Shown here: piece after piece, positions 15,996 to 23,808 of the stretch | Position numbering within the stretch: the first letter of the stretch is position 1 | How the letters are laid out: the number at the start of each line of letters is the position of its first letter | NCBI GenBank assembly: GCA_964442285.1 | Contig: CAYTZH010000005.1 | Span: 62,001-126,000 of the forward strand | Length of the DNA: 64,000 bases | From: CAYTZH01 sp964442285 | GTDB lineage: Bacteria > Myxococcota_A > UBA9160 > JAFDET01 | Reading direction: 5' to 3' | Made by a program: the position numbers and the translations under genes | Notes under the pieces: model-generated | The model's input: the letters and a program-made list of their open reading frames with translations, nothing else | Databases searched by the model: none | What the model was told of the DNA's origin: nothing

Positions 15996-17012
15996 GTGAA
16001 CGTCGCCCAGATCGTCGCCGCCTCCGCCTGGGGGTTCGTCGCCGGAGCCGTCTCGACCCGCTTCGGCCGGTTTCGCCGCTGGCCCCCGCGCTCGCTGCTC
16101 CTCGACGAGCCCCTGGCCCTGGCCGAGGAACGCACCGACCGGCTCCGCCGCATCTATGCCAACGCCACCCGGGACGCCTGGGACGGGCCCACCGTGTTCC
16201 GCGAGGCGGTGGCCCGCCACGGCGGAATCCAGCTGCCCCGGGCGCAGCGGGAGGCCCTGGCGCAGATCCTGAACGTGCTGATGTGGGGCGAGCTGGCGGC
16301 CTGGTACATCGCCGCGGAGCTGGCCGAGGGCCTCGACGACGCCGACGCCCAGCTCGCGGCCTCCGCCCAGGTCTTCGACGAGGCCCGTCACTTCTACGTG
16401 CTGCGCGACTACGTGGCGCTGCTCCACGTCCCCGTCCCGCCCGTGGACCCCTACTTCGCGGCGGGCGCCCGGCGTCTGCTGGCGACCCGGGACCTCACCG
16501 TGAAGCTCGTCGCCATGCAGCTCCTGGCCGAAGGCGCGGCCACGGCCATCTTCCGCAGCCTCATGAAGGCGGAGGTGGAGCCGGTGCTCGGCGACCTGCT
16601 GCCCCTGGTGGAGAAGGACGAGGCGCGCCACGTCGGTCTCGGGGTCATGCACCTGCCGGTCCGCCTGGAGCGCACCTCGCCGCGGGCGCTGGGGCGGTTG
16701 GCGCGCCGCTGCATCGGCGTCGGCAACCTGATCGGCGCCGCCAACCTGCGCAACGCCGACGCCTATCGCACCCTGGGCATGGATCCGCGCGAGGTCAACC
16801 GCACCATCGACCGCGTGGTGTACGAGCTGCTGCAGAAGATCGGGCGGGTCCCCGGCCGCGAGGAGCTGCTGCTCCCGGCCTTCCCGCCCGAGGGGCCGGG
16901 CTACGAGCGCATGCAGGCGGTGATGCTGCCCGAGCCGGGCAGCCGCCGCCCCTGGCTCGTGCGCCTGGTGCACGGGGCCATCGGCGCCGGGGCCCGGGTG
17001 CTGAGCCCGTGA
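15996..17012 (+). CDS. ferritin-like diiron protein
   Basis: This 338-residue protein has the helical ferritin-like fold with two carboxylate/His metal motifs. The first is VFDEARHFYVLRDYV, preceded by a helix with MWGELAAWYIAAELAEG. The second is LVEKDEARHVGLGV, preceded by MQLLAEGAATAIF. The two E-x2-H motifs plus the two partner Glu residues would bind a di-iron centre, as in AurF-type oxygenases and ribonucleotide-reductase-like or rubrerythrin-like proteins. The reaction is unknown; oxygen-dependent N- or C-oxidation, or desaturation of a lipid, are reasonable guesses. GTG 15996 follows GAGGAGA at 6 nt and lies beyond the operator. The gene overlaps the TetR gene by 4 nt. Confidence 0.8.
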   Translation: MNVAQIVAASAWGFVAGAVSTRFGRFRRWPPRSLLLDEPLALAEERTDRLRRIYANATRDAWDGPTVFREAVARHGGIQLPRAQREALAQILNVLMWGELAAWYIAAELAEGLDDADAQLAASAQVFDEARHFYVLRDYVALLHVPVPPVDPYFAAGARRLLATRDLTVKLVAMQLLAEGAATAIFRSLMKAEVEPVLGDLLPLVEKDEARHVGLGVMHLPVRLERTSPRALGRLARRCIGVGNLIGAANLRNADAYRTLGMDPREVNRTIDRVVYELLQKIGRVPGREELLLPAFPPEGPGYERMQAVMLPEPGSRRPWLVRLVHGAIGAGARVLSP

Positions 17013-17668
17013 GCGATCCCCCGGCCGCCGTCCGGCGGGGCCCCGTCGCGGTCGACGGCAGCTCGCGGGAGCGCATCCTCGCCGCGGCGCTGCGCGGGGT
17101 CGCCCGCTACGGCTTCAACGGCATGAGCCTGCAGCTGCTGGCCGACCAGGTCGGGCTCCACAAGAGCACCCTCTTCCACCACTTCTCGGGCAAGGGCGAG
17201 CTCGCGGCCGAGGCCATGAAGCGGGTCATGGCCGACGTGCTCGAGCGGGTCGAGCCGCTGGATCGCGCCGACCCGCCCGACCTCGACCAGCTCGTGGCCG
17301 TGGTGGAGGAGCTCGACGCGTTCTTCGCCGAGACTCCCGGCACGGCGCTCTTCGTGATGCGCGTGCTCCTCGGGCCGGGCGACGAGTTCTACCAGCTCGA
17401 CTTCGCCCGCACGGAGGACCCGGCGGTGCGTCTGTTCAGCGTGCTCGGTCGCTGGCTCGACCGGGCGCGGCGGGCAGGGGTGGTGCGCCCGCTGGGCGTC
17501 CGCCAGGCCATCGTGAACATGATGGCGCTCGTGCTCTTCTACCCGGCGCTGATCGACGTGGTGGGCGGCGACGGGGATCTGCCCTTCGGCGACCCCCGCA
17601 GCCCCGGGGCGCGCGAGAACCGGCGCCGCGAGCTGGCCGGGACCCTGCGCCGCTCCCTGATGCCCTGA
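17009..17668 (+). CDS. TetR/AcrR-family repressor
   Basis: This 219-residue protein has the N-terminal TetR helix-turn-helix at about 10-60 (RERILAAALRGVARYGFNG, then LHKSTLFHHFSGKGELAAEA). A helical ligand-binding core follows with a hydrophobic helix near AIVNMMALVLFYPALIDVV. Its GTG start overlaps the TGA of the diiron gene (GTGA), so the two are co-translated. I infer that it represses its own operon at the palindrome 15953-15966. The inducer is unknown; hydrophobic or acyl ligands are usual for such cores. The C-terminal end (PRSPGARENRRRELAGTLRRSLMP) is Arg-rich. Confidence 0.88.
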   Translation: MSDPPAAVRRGPVAVDGSSRERILAAALRGVARYGFNGMSLQLLADQVGLHKSTLFHHFSGKGELAAEAMKRVMADVLERVEPLDRADPPDLDQLVAVVEELDAFFAETPGTALFVMRVLLGPGDEFYQLDFARTEDPAVRLFSVLGRWLDRARRAGVVRPLGVRQAIVNMMALVLFYPALIDVVGGDGDLPFGDPRSPGARENRRRELAGTLRRSLMP

Positions 17669-17687
17669 GCCGTCGCGGCCCTCCGGG

Positions 17688-18452
17688 TCAGCGGAGCAGG
17701 ATGCCGCCGTCGACGGGGATCACGACGCCCGTGACGTAGGCCCCCGCCTGCGAGGCCAGGTAGATGGCCACGCCAGCCATGTCCTCCGGGACGCCGATCC
17801 GGCCCATGGGACACGACGCGACGATCGCGTCGCCGAAGCGATCCAGGGTCTCCGCCATCATCTTGCTCTCGAAGGGGCCCGGGGCCACGGCGTTCACGGT
17901 CACCTTTGGCGCCAGGCGCGTCGCCAGGTGGCGGGTCAGGTGGTGGACCGCGGCCTTGCTGGTCGAGTAGGCGTAGGTCTCCATCGCCGGGGCGCGCAGG
18001 CCGTCGATGGAGCCGATGTTGATCACCCGCGCCGGGTCGCCGGGCGCGGACGCCTTCTCGAGCAGGGGCAGACAGGCCCGGGTCAGGTGGAAGAGGCTCT
18101 TCACGTTGAGGGCCAGGACCTTGTCCCAGGCGCTGTCCGGATAGTCGTCCAGGGGGGCGCCCCAGTTGGCGCCGGCGTTGTTGACCAGCACGTGGAGCGC
18201 GGGCTCGCGCTCCGCCAGCGCCGCCGCCAGGTCCCGGGCGGCGGCCTCGGTGGAGAGGTCGGCCGGCAGCGCCGTGCAGGAGCCGTGCTCGGAGAGCTCG
18301 GCGGCCACCTGCCGGCAGACCTCCGCCTTGCGCGAGGCCACGTAGACCCGGGCGCCGTGCTCCACGAAGCCGCGGGCGATCATGAGCCCGATGCCCCGGG
18401 ACCCGCCCGTCACGAGCACCGCCTTGTCCTTCACCGAGAACAGCTCTCGCAT
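17688..18452 (-). CDS. SDR-family oxidoreductase
   Basis: This 254-residue short-chain dehydrogenase has NAD(P) motif TGGSRGIGLMIARGF, NNAG (VLVNNAGANWGAPL), active Ser in NIGSIDGL, Tyr-x3-Lys in YAYSTSKAAVHHL, and the PGPFESKMM and VDGGI segments. The core resembles RhlG-like 3-ketoacyl reductases and glucose-dehydrogenase-type SDRs. It starts one base after the stop codon of the enoyl-CoA hydratase gene and so is translationally coupled to it. A joint role in acyl-CoA (beta-oxidation-like) metabolism is therefore likely. The exact substrate is unknown. Confidence 0.86.
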   Translation of the reverse strand: MRELFSVKDKAVLVTGGSRGIGLMIARGFVEHGARVYVASRKAEVCRQVAAELSEHGSCTALPADLSTEAAARDLAAALAEREPALHVLVNNAGANWGAPLDDYPDSAWDKVLALNVKSLFHLTRACLPLLEKASAPGDPARVINIGSIDGLRAPAMETYAYSTSKAAVHHLTRHLATRLAPKVTVNAVAPGPFESKMMAETLDRFGDAIVASCPMGRIGVPEDMAGVAIYLASQAGAYVTGVVIPVDGGILLR

Positions 18453-18453
18453 C

Positions 18454-19227
18454 TCAACGGCCCTTCCAGCGCGGCTCGCGCTTCTCGGCGAACGCCTTCG
18501 GCCCCTCGACGAAGTCCTCGCTGCGGAACATCGCGGCCAGCGCGGGGTAGCGCGCGTTGCTGGCCTCCTCCACCGAGGAGTAGGCGAGGCCCTGGAGCGC
18601 GGCCTGCTTGCTGGCGCGGACGCTCAGGGGCGCGCAGGCGAGGATCTCCTCGGCCCAGCGGCGGGCGGCCGGCAGGAGCTCCTCCGGCGCCACCACCTCG
18701 TTGACCAGGCCCAGGCGGTGTCCCTCCCGGGCGTCGATGCGGCGGCCCGTGAGGAGCATCCCGAGCGCCTGCTTCTGGGGGATGATCCGGGGCAGCCGGT
18801 GCAGCCCGCCGGCCAGCGCGGCCAGGCCCACGCGCGCCTCCGGCAGGCCGAAGCTCGCCTTCTCGGAGGCGATCACGATGTCGCAGGCCAGCACGATCTC
18901 GAAGCCGCCGCCCAGGGCCAGGCCGTTGACGGCGGCGATGACGGGCTTGTCCAGGTCGTAGCGCGCCGTCAGCCCGGCGAAGCCCGTCTCGGGCCAGTTC
19001 ATCTCGCCGCCCGAGGCCTGGTACTTGAGGTCGTTGCCCGCGCTGAAGGCCCGGTCGCCCGCGCCGGTGAGCACGGCCACCCAGAGCTCCGGGTCGGCGG
19101 CGAAGGCGTCGAACACCGCCGCCAGCTCGCGGCTGGCGGGCGGGTGGAGGGCATTCATCACCTCCGGTCGCTGGATCGTGACGGTCAGGAGGTGTCCCTC
19201 CCGATCCACCTGACAGAACTCGGGCAT
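18454..19227 (-). CDS. enoyl-CoA hydratase/isomerase (crotonase) family
   Basis: This 257-residue crotonase-fold enzyme acts on acyl-CoA thioesters. Oxyanion-hole segments are GDRAFSAGNDLKY and ALGGGFEIVLACDIVIAS. The second catalytic region SFGLPEARVGL carries a Glu in the usual acid/base position, as in true hydratases. The ISxxxV-type helix is followed by RRIDAREGHRLGLVNEVV and a C-terminal FVEGPKAFAEKREPRWKGR, the standard ending. ATG 19227 follows AGGAGGG on the minus strand. The gene is the first of a pair with the SDR at 17688-18452. Divergent from the hsp20 cluster. Confidence 0.9.
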   Translation of the reverse strand: MPEFCQVDREGHLLTVTIQRPEVMNALHPPASRELAAVFDAFAADPELWVAVLTGAGDRAFSAGNDLKYQASGGEMNWPETGFAGLTARYDLDKPVIAAVNGLALGGGFEIVLACDIVIASEKASFGLPEARVGLAALAGGLHRLPRIIPQKQALGMLLTGRRIDAREGHRLGLVNEVVAPEELLPAARRWAEEILACAPLSVRASKQAALQGLAYSSVEEASNARYPALAAMFRSEDFVEGPKAFAEKREPRWKGR

Positions 19228-19320
19228 GCGCCCTCCTTTCCGCCTCGAGTATAGGGGCCTTCCCGGCGGGGAAGCCGGGCCATTTGACGGACGCGACGCC
19301 GTGCACAGCCTCTTGGCCAG

Positions 19321-19361
19321 CGGCGGGCAGGCCCCGCCGGAAGGCGCCGCGGAGGCGGCGC
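19321..19361 (+). promoter_or_regulatory. two adjacent hairpins in the hsp20 5' region
   Basis: CGGCGGG (19321-19327) pairs with CCCGCCG (19333-19339), and GCGCCGC (19344-19350) pairs with GCGGCGC (19355-19361) around GGAG. They stop 4 nt before the AGGAGG ribosome site (19366-19371). An RNA-thermometer-like leader is possible, but the ribosome site is not itself inside either stem. Confidence 0.4.
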
Positions 19362-19377
19362 TCCCAGGAGGTGAGCG

Positions 19378-19821
19378 ATGAACATGCATGTCCTTTCCTA
19401 CGCGGACCCCTTCGACGCGCTGCAGCGTCTCCAGCGGGAGATCGAGCGCGCCTACGACACGCCCTACGGCTTCGGCCAGGGCCTGTCGGGACGCGGCGCG
19501 TTCCCGCCGGTGAACGTGTTCCAGTCCCAGGACGGCTACGTGGCCCGCATGGAGGTGCCCGGCCTGACCTCGAAGGACGTCTCGGTCGAGAGCCACGGCC
19601 GCACGCTGACGGTGCGCGGTCGGCGGGAGCTGGCGCGTCCCGAGAACGGCTCGGTGCACCGCCAGGAGTGCTGGAGCGGCGCCTTCTCGCGCTCGGTGCA
19701 GTTCCCGGAGGACGCGGACCTCGCCCGGGCAGCGGCGCGCTGCAAGCACGGCGTGCTGACCATCGAGGTGCCCCAGCGCGAAGAGGCCAAGCCGCGGCGC
19801 ATCGAGGTGGCCGTCGACTGA
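19378..19821 (+). CDS. Hsp20/alpha-crystallin small heat-shock protein
   Basis: This 147-residue ATP-independent holdase binds unfolding proteins in the cytoplasm. After a short N-terminal arm (YADPFDALQRLQREIERAYD) comes the alpha-crystallin domain at about 43-135. It opens PPVNVFQSQDGYVARMEVPG and contains LTVRGRREL and FSRSVQFPEDAD. A short tail follows in which the usual I-x-I is only loosely kept (RRIEVAV). ATG 19378 follows AGGAGG at 6 nt. It is the first gene of a chaperone cluster (hsp20, hsp20, cbpA). I found no sigma-32-type promoter that I would trust upstream. Confidence 0.93.
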   Translation: MNMHVLSYADPFDALQRLQREIERAYDTPYGFGQGLSGRGAFPPVNVFQSQDGYVARMEVPGLTSKDVSVESHGRTLTVRGRRELARPENGSVHRQECWSGAFSRSVQFPEDADLARAAARCKHGVLTIEVPQREEAKPRRIEVAVD

Positions 19822-19859
19822 CGGCCCCCCGGCGTACCCAGAACCCAGGAGGAGAATCC

Positions 19860-20252
19860 ATGGCCCATCCCAACATCCCCATGAAGCAGCCCGCCGAGAA
19901 CACCGAGGGCACGCGGCCCGGTCGCGTCTACCAGCCCAACGCCGACATCGTCGAGACCAGCGAGGCCGTGCGTCTCACCCTCGACATGCCGGGCGCCGAC
20001 GAGCGCTCGATCGAGGTGGAGCTCAGCGACGGCGTCCTTCGCATCGAGGGTCGCGTCTCCCTCGACGACTACGCCGATCTGCGTCCGGTGTACGGGGAGT
20101 ACAACGTGGGCAACTTCGAACGGCGCTTCCGCATCTCCGACGCCATCGACGCCGGGGCGATCGAGGCCCGGCTGGCGGACGGCGTGCTCGAGCTGACCCT
20201 GCCCAAGGCGGATCGGGTGCGGGCGCGCACCATCGAGGTGCGCGCCTCCTAG
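19860..20252 (+). CDS. second Hsp20-family protein
   Basis: This 130-residue protein belongs to the alpha-crystallin family, diverged from its neighbour. The N-terminal arm is short and polar (PMKQPAENTEGTRPGRVYQP). The domain starts NADIVETSEAVRLTLDMPGA and includes VLRIEGRVSLDDY, YNVGNFERRFRISD and VLELTLPKAD, the conserved G-V-L-x-L-x-L-P segment. A VYGEYNVG insert replaces the usual Arg-rich loop. This is the shorter class often paired with a classical Hsp20, perhaps in mixed oligomers. ATG 19860 follows GGAGGAGA. It lies 38 bp after the first hsp20 and 34 bp before the J-protein gene. Confidence 0.9.
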   Translation: MAHPNIPMKQPAENTEGTRPGRVYQPNADIVETSEAVRLTLDMPGADERSIEVELSDGVLRIEGRVSLDDYADLRPVYGEYNVGNFERRFRISDAIDAGAIEARLADGVLELTLPKADRVRARTIEVRAS

Positions 20253-20286
20253 CCCGAGGCGCGCGCTTCCCAGCGCGGAGGCGGAC

Positions 20287-21210
20287 ATCCGGAAGGATCC
20301 CTACGAGACGCTCGGCGTCCCGCGTGACGTCGGCGAGGACGGTCTGCGCAAGGCCTATCGGGAGCTCGCGCGCCGCTACCACCCGGACGTGAACCCGGAC
20401 GACGCCGAGGCCGAGTCCCGCTTCAAGGCGGTGTCGGAGGCCTATGCCATCCTGTCCGACGCCGAGAAACGCCGGGACTACGACGAATTCGGCGAGGTGG
20501 CGCTGGATCCGGGTTTCGACCGGGAGGCGGCGCGCCGGGCCCGGGACGCCTTTGCCGGCGGCCCGGCGGGCTTCGCCGGCGGGGCTACCTCGTTCGCCGA
20601 CCTGGACGAGCTGCTGGGGCGCATGTTCGGTCCCGGGGCCGCGGCCCCGGGACCGGGCCTGCGCATGCGCGGCCCGGACCTGGAGGCCGAGCTGGAGCTC
20701 GACTTCCTGGAGGCCGCGCTCGGCACCGAGCGGCGCCTCGGCCTCACCCGTCCGACCGCGGACGGCGGCGCCCGCCAGGAGACCGTCACGGTGCGGATCC
20801 CCGCCGGCGTGGACGACGGCGGTCGCCTCCGGGTGCGGGGCAAGGGCGGGGAGGGCCTCGGAGGCGGACCGCCCGGGGATCTCTTCGCCCGCTTGCGGGT
20901 GCGGCCCCATCCGCACTTCCGGCGCGAGGGCCTGGACGTGCTCGTCACGCTGCCGGTGACCGTGAGCGAGGCGACCCTCGGGGCCAGGGTGGAGGTTCCC
21001 ACGCTCGACGGTGTCGCCACCGTGAGCGTGCCCCCGGGCACCGACAGCGGCGCCAAGCTGCGCCTCCGCGGCAAGGGCATCGACGGGCGCGGCGATCTCT
21101 ACGCCGTGGTGCAGATCCGGGTCCCGCGGGACCTGGACGAAGCCGGCCGGGAGGCGGTCGAGCGCCTCCGCGACTACGAGCCGAAGGCGCCCCGCGCTCC
21201 CCACGCCTGA
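20287..21210 (+). CDS. cbpA: CbpA-type J-domain co-chaperone, apparent ATC start
   Basis: This J-protein of 307 residues, close to the usual CbpA length, stimulates DnaK ATPase and delivers clients. The J domain (about 1-68) has DPYETLGVPRD and the HPD tripeptide in RRYHPDVNPDD. A Gly/Phe-rich linker follows, then two beta-rich C-terminal substrate domains (GPDLEAELELDFLEAALGTE, and LRLRGKGIDGRGDLYAVVQI). No zinc-finger cysteines are present, which separates CbpA from DnaJ. No ATG, GTG or TTG lies in frame between the stop at 20194-20196 and GTG 20389, which is past the HPD. ATC 20287 sits 5 nt after GGAGG (20277-20281), so I take it as the start; the alternative is a mutated or misread ATG. 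Confidence 0.85.
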   Translation: MRKDPYETLGVPRDVGEDGLRKAYRELARRYHPDVNPDDAEAESRFKAVSEAYAILSDAEKRRDYDEFGEVALDPGFDREAARRARDAFAGGPAGFAGGATSFADLDELLGRMFGPGAAAPGPGLRMRGPDLEAELELDFLEAALGTERRLGLTRPTADGGARQETVTVRIPAGVDDGGRLRVRGKGGEGLGGGPPGDLFARLRVRPHPHFRREGLDVLVTLPVTVSEATLGARVEVPTLDGVATVSVPPGTDSGAKLRLRGKGIDGRGDLYAVVQIRVPRDLDEAGREAVERLRDYEPKAPRAPHA

Positions 21211-21292
21211 TCCCGGCTGGCGCCAGGTCGGGTCCCGGCGCCGGCGCCGGAGCGCGATACCCTGGGGCGGCCGATCCAGCCGGAGGTATCCC

Positions 21293-22381
21293 ATGGCGTC
21301 CGCCCCCAGCCCGAGCTCACCCACCCCCGTTCCCGGCACCCCGGGCACCGCGGCGCCCGGGCCCCGCAGCGGCCCGCGCGGCTGGCTCGACAACTGGTCC
21401 GAGGTGCTCCGGACCCAGAACCTCGCCGACCGCGAGCGCGTGGACCCGGTCTCGCGCTGGCTGCTGATCACCCGCGCCAGCGTGTTCCCGATGACGCTGA
21501 CCTCGGCGCTCATCGGCGGCCTGCTCGCGCTGGGAGGCCCCGAGCGGGCGCCCTTCCACCTGCTCTACTTCCTCGAGGCGATCGTGGGCCTGCTCCTCGC
21601 CCACGCCGCCAACAACATGATCAACGACTACTTCGACCTGGCCGGCGGGGTCGACTCCGACGAGTACGTGCGCGGCCAGTACGCGCCCCATCCGATCCTC
21701 TCCGGCCTGGTCTCGAAGCCGGGCCTGGTCGCCGCGATCGCCGTCACCAACCTGTTGGACCTGGCGATCCTGGTGCACCTGACGGGGGTCTGGGGCTGGC
21801 CGGTGGTGGCCTTCGCCCTCTCGGGCCTGTTCGTGAGCGTCTTCTACGTCGCGCCGCCACTGAAGCTGAAGCACCGGGGTCTGGGGGAGCCGGGGGTGCT
21901 CCTGGTCTGGGGGCCGCTCATGATCGGGGGCACCTACTACGTGACCACCGGCCTGCTGCCGGGCTGGGTCTGGCTGGCGAGCCTGCCCTACGCGCTGCTC
22001 GTGGCAACGGTGCTCTTCGGCAAGCACGTCGACAAGCTGCCCGCCGACGCCGCCAAGGGCATCCACACGCTCCCGGTGCTGCTCGGCGACGTCCGGGCGC
22101 GGCGCACCACCCAGGCCCTGATCGCCGGCTTCTTCGTGTCGGTGGGTGCCCTGGTCTGGGCCGGCGTGCTCGGCGTGTGGTGCCTGGCCGTGGGCCTCGC
22201 GATCCCCCGGGCGATGAAGGTGGCGGGGGTCTTCTCCCGTCCCCGGCCCGCGTCGGCGCCGGAAGGCTTCCCGATCTGGCCCCTGTGGTACGTGGCCTGG
22301 GCCTTCGTCCTGACCCGGATGGCGGGTGGCCTGCTGGTGCTGGGCCTTCTGGCCACGGCGATCTTCCCGGTCTTCTGGTAG
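21293..22381 (+). CDS. UbiA-superfamily prenyltransferase, MenA-like
   Basis: This 362-residue multi-spanning enzyme attaches a polyprenyl chain to an aromatic or similar acceptor at the inner membrane. It has eight to nine hydrophobic helices. The first Asp-rich site is AANNMINDYFDLAGG and the second is FGKHVDKLPADAAKG, which bind Mg-diphosphate. The DYFD/GKHVDKLPAD pattern resembles 1,4-dihydroxy-2-naphthoate octaprenyltransferase (MenA) relatives rather than UbiA itself. The first 40 residues are a low-complexity Pro/Ser/Gly tail that may be cytoplasmic or partly mis-started. ATG 21293 follows GGAGG. No menaquinone gene is next to it. Confidence 0.82.
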   Translation: MASAPSPSSPTPVPGTPGTAAPGPRSGPRGWLDNWSEVLRTQNLADRERVDPVSRWLLITRASVFPMTLTSALIGGLLALGGPERAPFHLLYFLEAIVGLLLAHAANNMINDYFDLAGGVDSDEYVRGQYAPHPILSGLVSKPGLVAAIAVTNLLDLAILVHLTGVWGWPVVAFALSGLFVSVFYVAPPLKLKHRGLGEPGVLLVWGPLMIGGTYYVTTGLLPGWVWLASLPYALLVATVLFGKHVDKLPADAAKGIHTLPVLLGDVRARRTTQALIAGFFVSVGALVWAGVLGVWCLAVGLAIPRAMKVAGVFSRPRPASAPEGFPIWPLWYVAWAFVLTRMAGGLLVLGLLATAIFPVFW

Positions 22382-22402
22382 CGCCAGCTCCCGGAGCGGG
22401 GT

Positions 22403-23188
22403 CTAGCGGGTCGCCGCGCTCGGCAGCGGTGTGGGACGCGCGGGTCGCACCTCGCCGCGGGCGGCCCGCTCGGCCCGCAGGGGGCCGTCGCGGCGGCCCG
22501 GACTGAAGCGGAAGCCGATGCCCCGCACCGTCTGCACGTTGTCGGAGGCCGCGCCGAGCTTGCGCCGGATCGACTTGATGTGGGCGTCCACCACCCGGGC
22601 CTTCTCGGCCGGGTAGGGCCCCCAGACCTCCGACAGGATCCGGTCGCGGGAGACCACGCGCCCCTCGTTGCGAACCAGCACCCCGAGGATTTCGAACTCC
22701 TTCGGCGTGAGGTGGACGCGGCGACCCTGCACCTCCACCAGCGTCCGCGTCGGATCGATGCGCACGGGGTTCGCCTGGATGGCCGAGGCCGGCTCCGGTA
22801 CGGCGGGCCCCCCGCTGCGGCGGAGCACCGCGCTCACCCGGGAGGCCAGCTCGCGGCGGTAGAAGGGCTTGGCGAGGAAGTCGTCGACGCCGGTCTCGAA
22901 GGCCAGGATGCGATCGATCTCGCTGGCGAAGCTGCTCACCAGGACGACCGGGAGATCCCGCAGCCGCGGGTGCTCCCGCAGCAGGCGGCAGAAGCCGAGG
23001 GCCGTGATGTCCTGGAGGGCGGTGTCGATCAACACCAGATCGGGCCGCGCGCGCAGGGCGCGCTCGACGGCCTCGGCGCCCGAGGCCGCCTCCACGAGCT
23101 CGACCGGGAGCTCGCCGAGGCTCACTGCGACGTCCTCGCGGCCGGACGGGTCCGCCCCCGTCGACAGGATGCGCTTCAGCTCTGCCAT
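22403..23188 (-). CDS. OmpR/PhoB-family response regulator with C-terminal extension
   Basis: This 261-residue protein has a receiver domain at about 5-125, with phosphoacceptor Asp in DLVLIDTALQDI and LAKPFYRREL. A winged-helix domain follows at about 145-235, with HLTPKEFEILGVLVRNEGR and VQTVRGIGFRF. The receiver's N-terminal acidic pair is unusual: the position normally EDD reads STGAD, so phosphorylation chemistry may be altered. A 25-residue Arg/Pro-rich tail follows the DNA-binding domain. No histidine kinase is adjacent, making it an orphan. It is divergent, across 60 bp, from the small sigma-like gene, which is a reasonable candidate target. Confidence 0.86.
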   Translation of the reverse strand: MAELKRILSTGADPSGREDVAVSLGELPVELVEAASGAEAVERALRARPDLVLIDTALQDITALGFCRLLREHPRLRDLPVVLVSSFASEIDRILAFETGVDDFLAKPFYRRELASRVSAVLRRSGGPAVPEPASAIQANPVRIDPTRTLVEVQGRRVHLTPKEFEILGVLVRNEGRVVSRDRILSEVWGPYPAEKARVVDAHIKSIRRKLGAASDNVQTVRGIGFRFSPGRRDGPLRAERAARGEVRPARPTPLPSAATR

Positions 23189-23248
23189 CGCCTCCCGGCC
23201 GTTCTCAGGTTCAGGGAGCGAACCGTACGATCATTGTGTGAGGATACG

Positions 23249-23668
23249 ATGGAAAAAAGGGGTCGAATTCGGGATCTCCCGCGGGCTCCCCACCACGATC
23301 TTCCTCCTGAACGTCACGAGCAGGGTGGAGAAGCTGCCGCATCCTCCGCGCTGATGCGAACTCCCCCCAGGCATCTCGCGCTCGCCGCCGGGGCCGCTCC
23401 CGCCGAGGGCGAGGGCTCCCTGGTCGCCCGGCTCCTGGCTGGAAACCGCTGCGACTTCGATGCCTTCTGCGACCTGTACGGGGCTCGCTACCTGGCCTGG
23501 TCGCGCCGGAGGACGGCCTCCGAGGCGGAGGCGCGGCGGCTTGCGGAGGCCATGTTGGTCCGGCTCGTGGATCAGCTTCCCCGCTGGGACGGCCGCCAGC
23601 CCCTCGCGGTGAGGGCCCTCGGCGTGGCGAATAGCTTCACGAAGGGCCTGGAGGACCCGGCTGCGTGA
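23249..23668 (+). CDS. small protein resembling an isolated sigma-70 region 2
   Basis: This 139-residue protein has a C-terminal 85 residues that follow the ECF sigma region-2 pattern: LVARLLAGNRCDFDAFCDLY, then SEAEARRLAEAMLVRLVDQL, then PRWDGRQPLAVRALGVANS. Region 4 is absent and the frame stops soon after. The normally conserved acidic AEDLxQ motif is degenerate (ARRLAEAM), so true sigma activity is doubtful; an anti-sigma-like decoy, a decayed sigma factor or chance are alternatives. ATG 23249 has GAGG at 5 nt. ATG 23354 would trim a polar, unusually Lys/His/Glu-rich leader with no ribosome site. Divergent from the orphan response regulator. Confidence 0.6.
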   Translation: MEKRGRIRDLPRAPHHDLPPERHEQGGEAAASSALMRTPPRHLALAAGAAPAEGEGSLVARLLAGNRCDFDAFCDLYGARYLAWSRRRTASEAEARRLAEAMLVRLVDQLPRWDGRQPLAVRALGVANSFTKGLEDPAA

Positions 23669-23685
23669 CGCTCGCGGGACGGGAA

Positions 23686-23713
23686 ATCCCCCTCGGCACG
23701 GCCCCGAGGGGAT
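23686..23713 (+). terminator. hairpin after the sigma-like gene
   Basis: ATCCCCCTCGG (23686-23696) pairs with CCGAGGGGAT (23704-23713) with one bulged C. It begins 18 bp after the stop codon. No T-run follows, so termination strength is uncertain. Confidence 0.5.
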
Positions 23714-23808
23714 CTCTGGTGCCCCAGGGTGCCGGTCTTGACACGCGTGTGACGGAAGCGCCACCTCCCCTCTGAGGGCACGCCGTCCGTGCCCCGGGAG
23801 GCTCGTGC

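Noticed and set aside
20389..20391. GTG 20389 as the cbpA start
   Set aside because: It would remove most of the J domain including HPD, although that domain is intact and preceded by GGAGG and ATC at 20287.
23738..23743. Perfect TTGACA -35 upstream of the large lipoprotein
   Set aside because: No -10-like sequence at 15-19 bp; it coincides with the palindrome ACACGCGTGT, so it is not annotated as a promoter.
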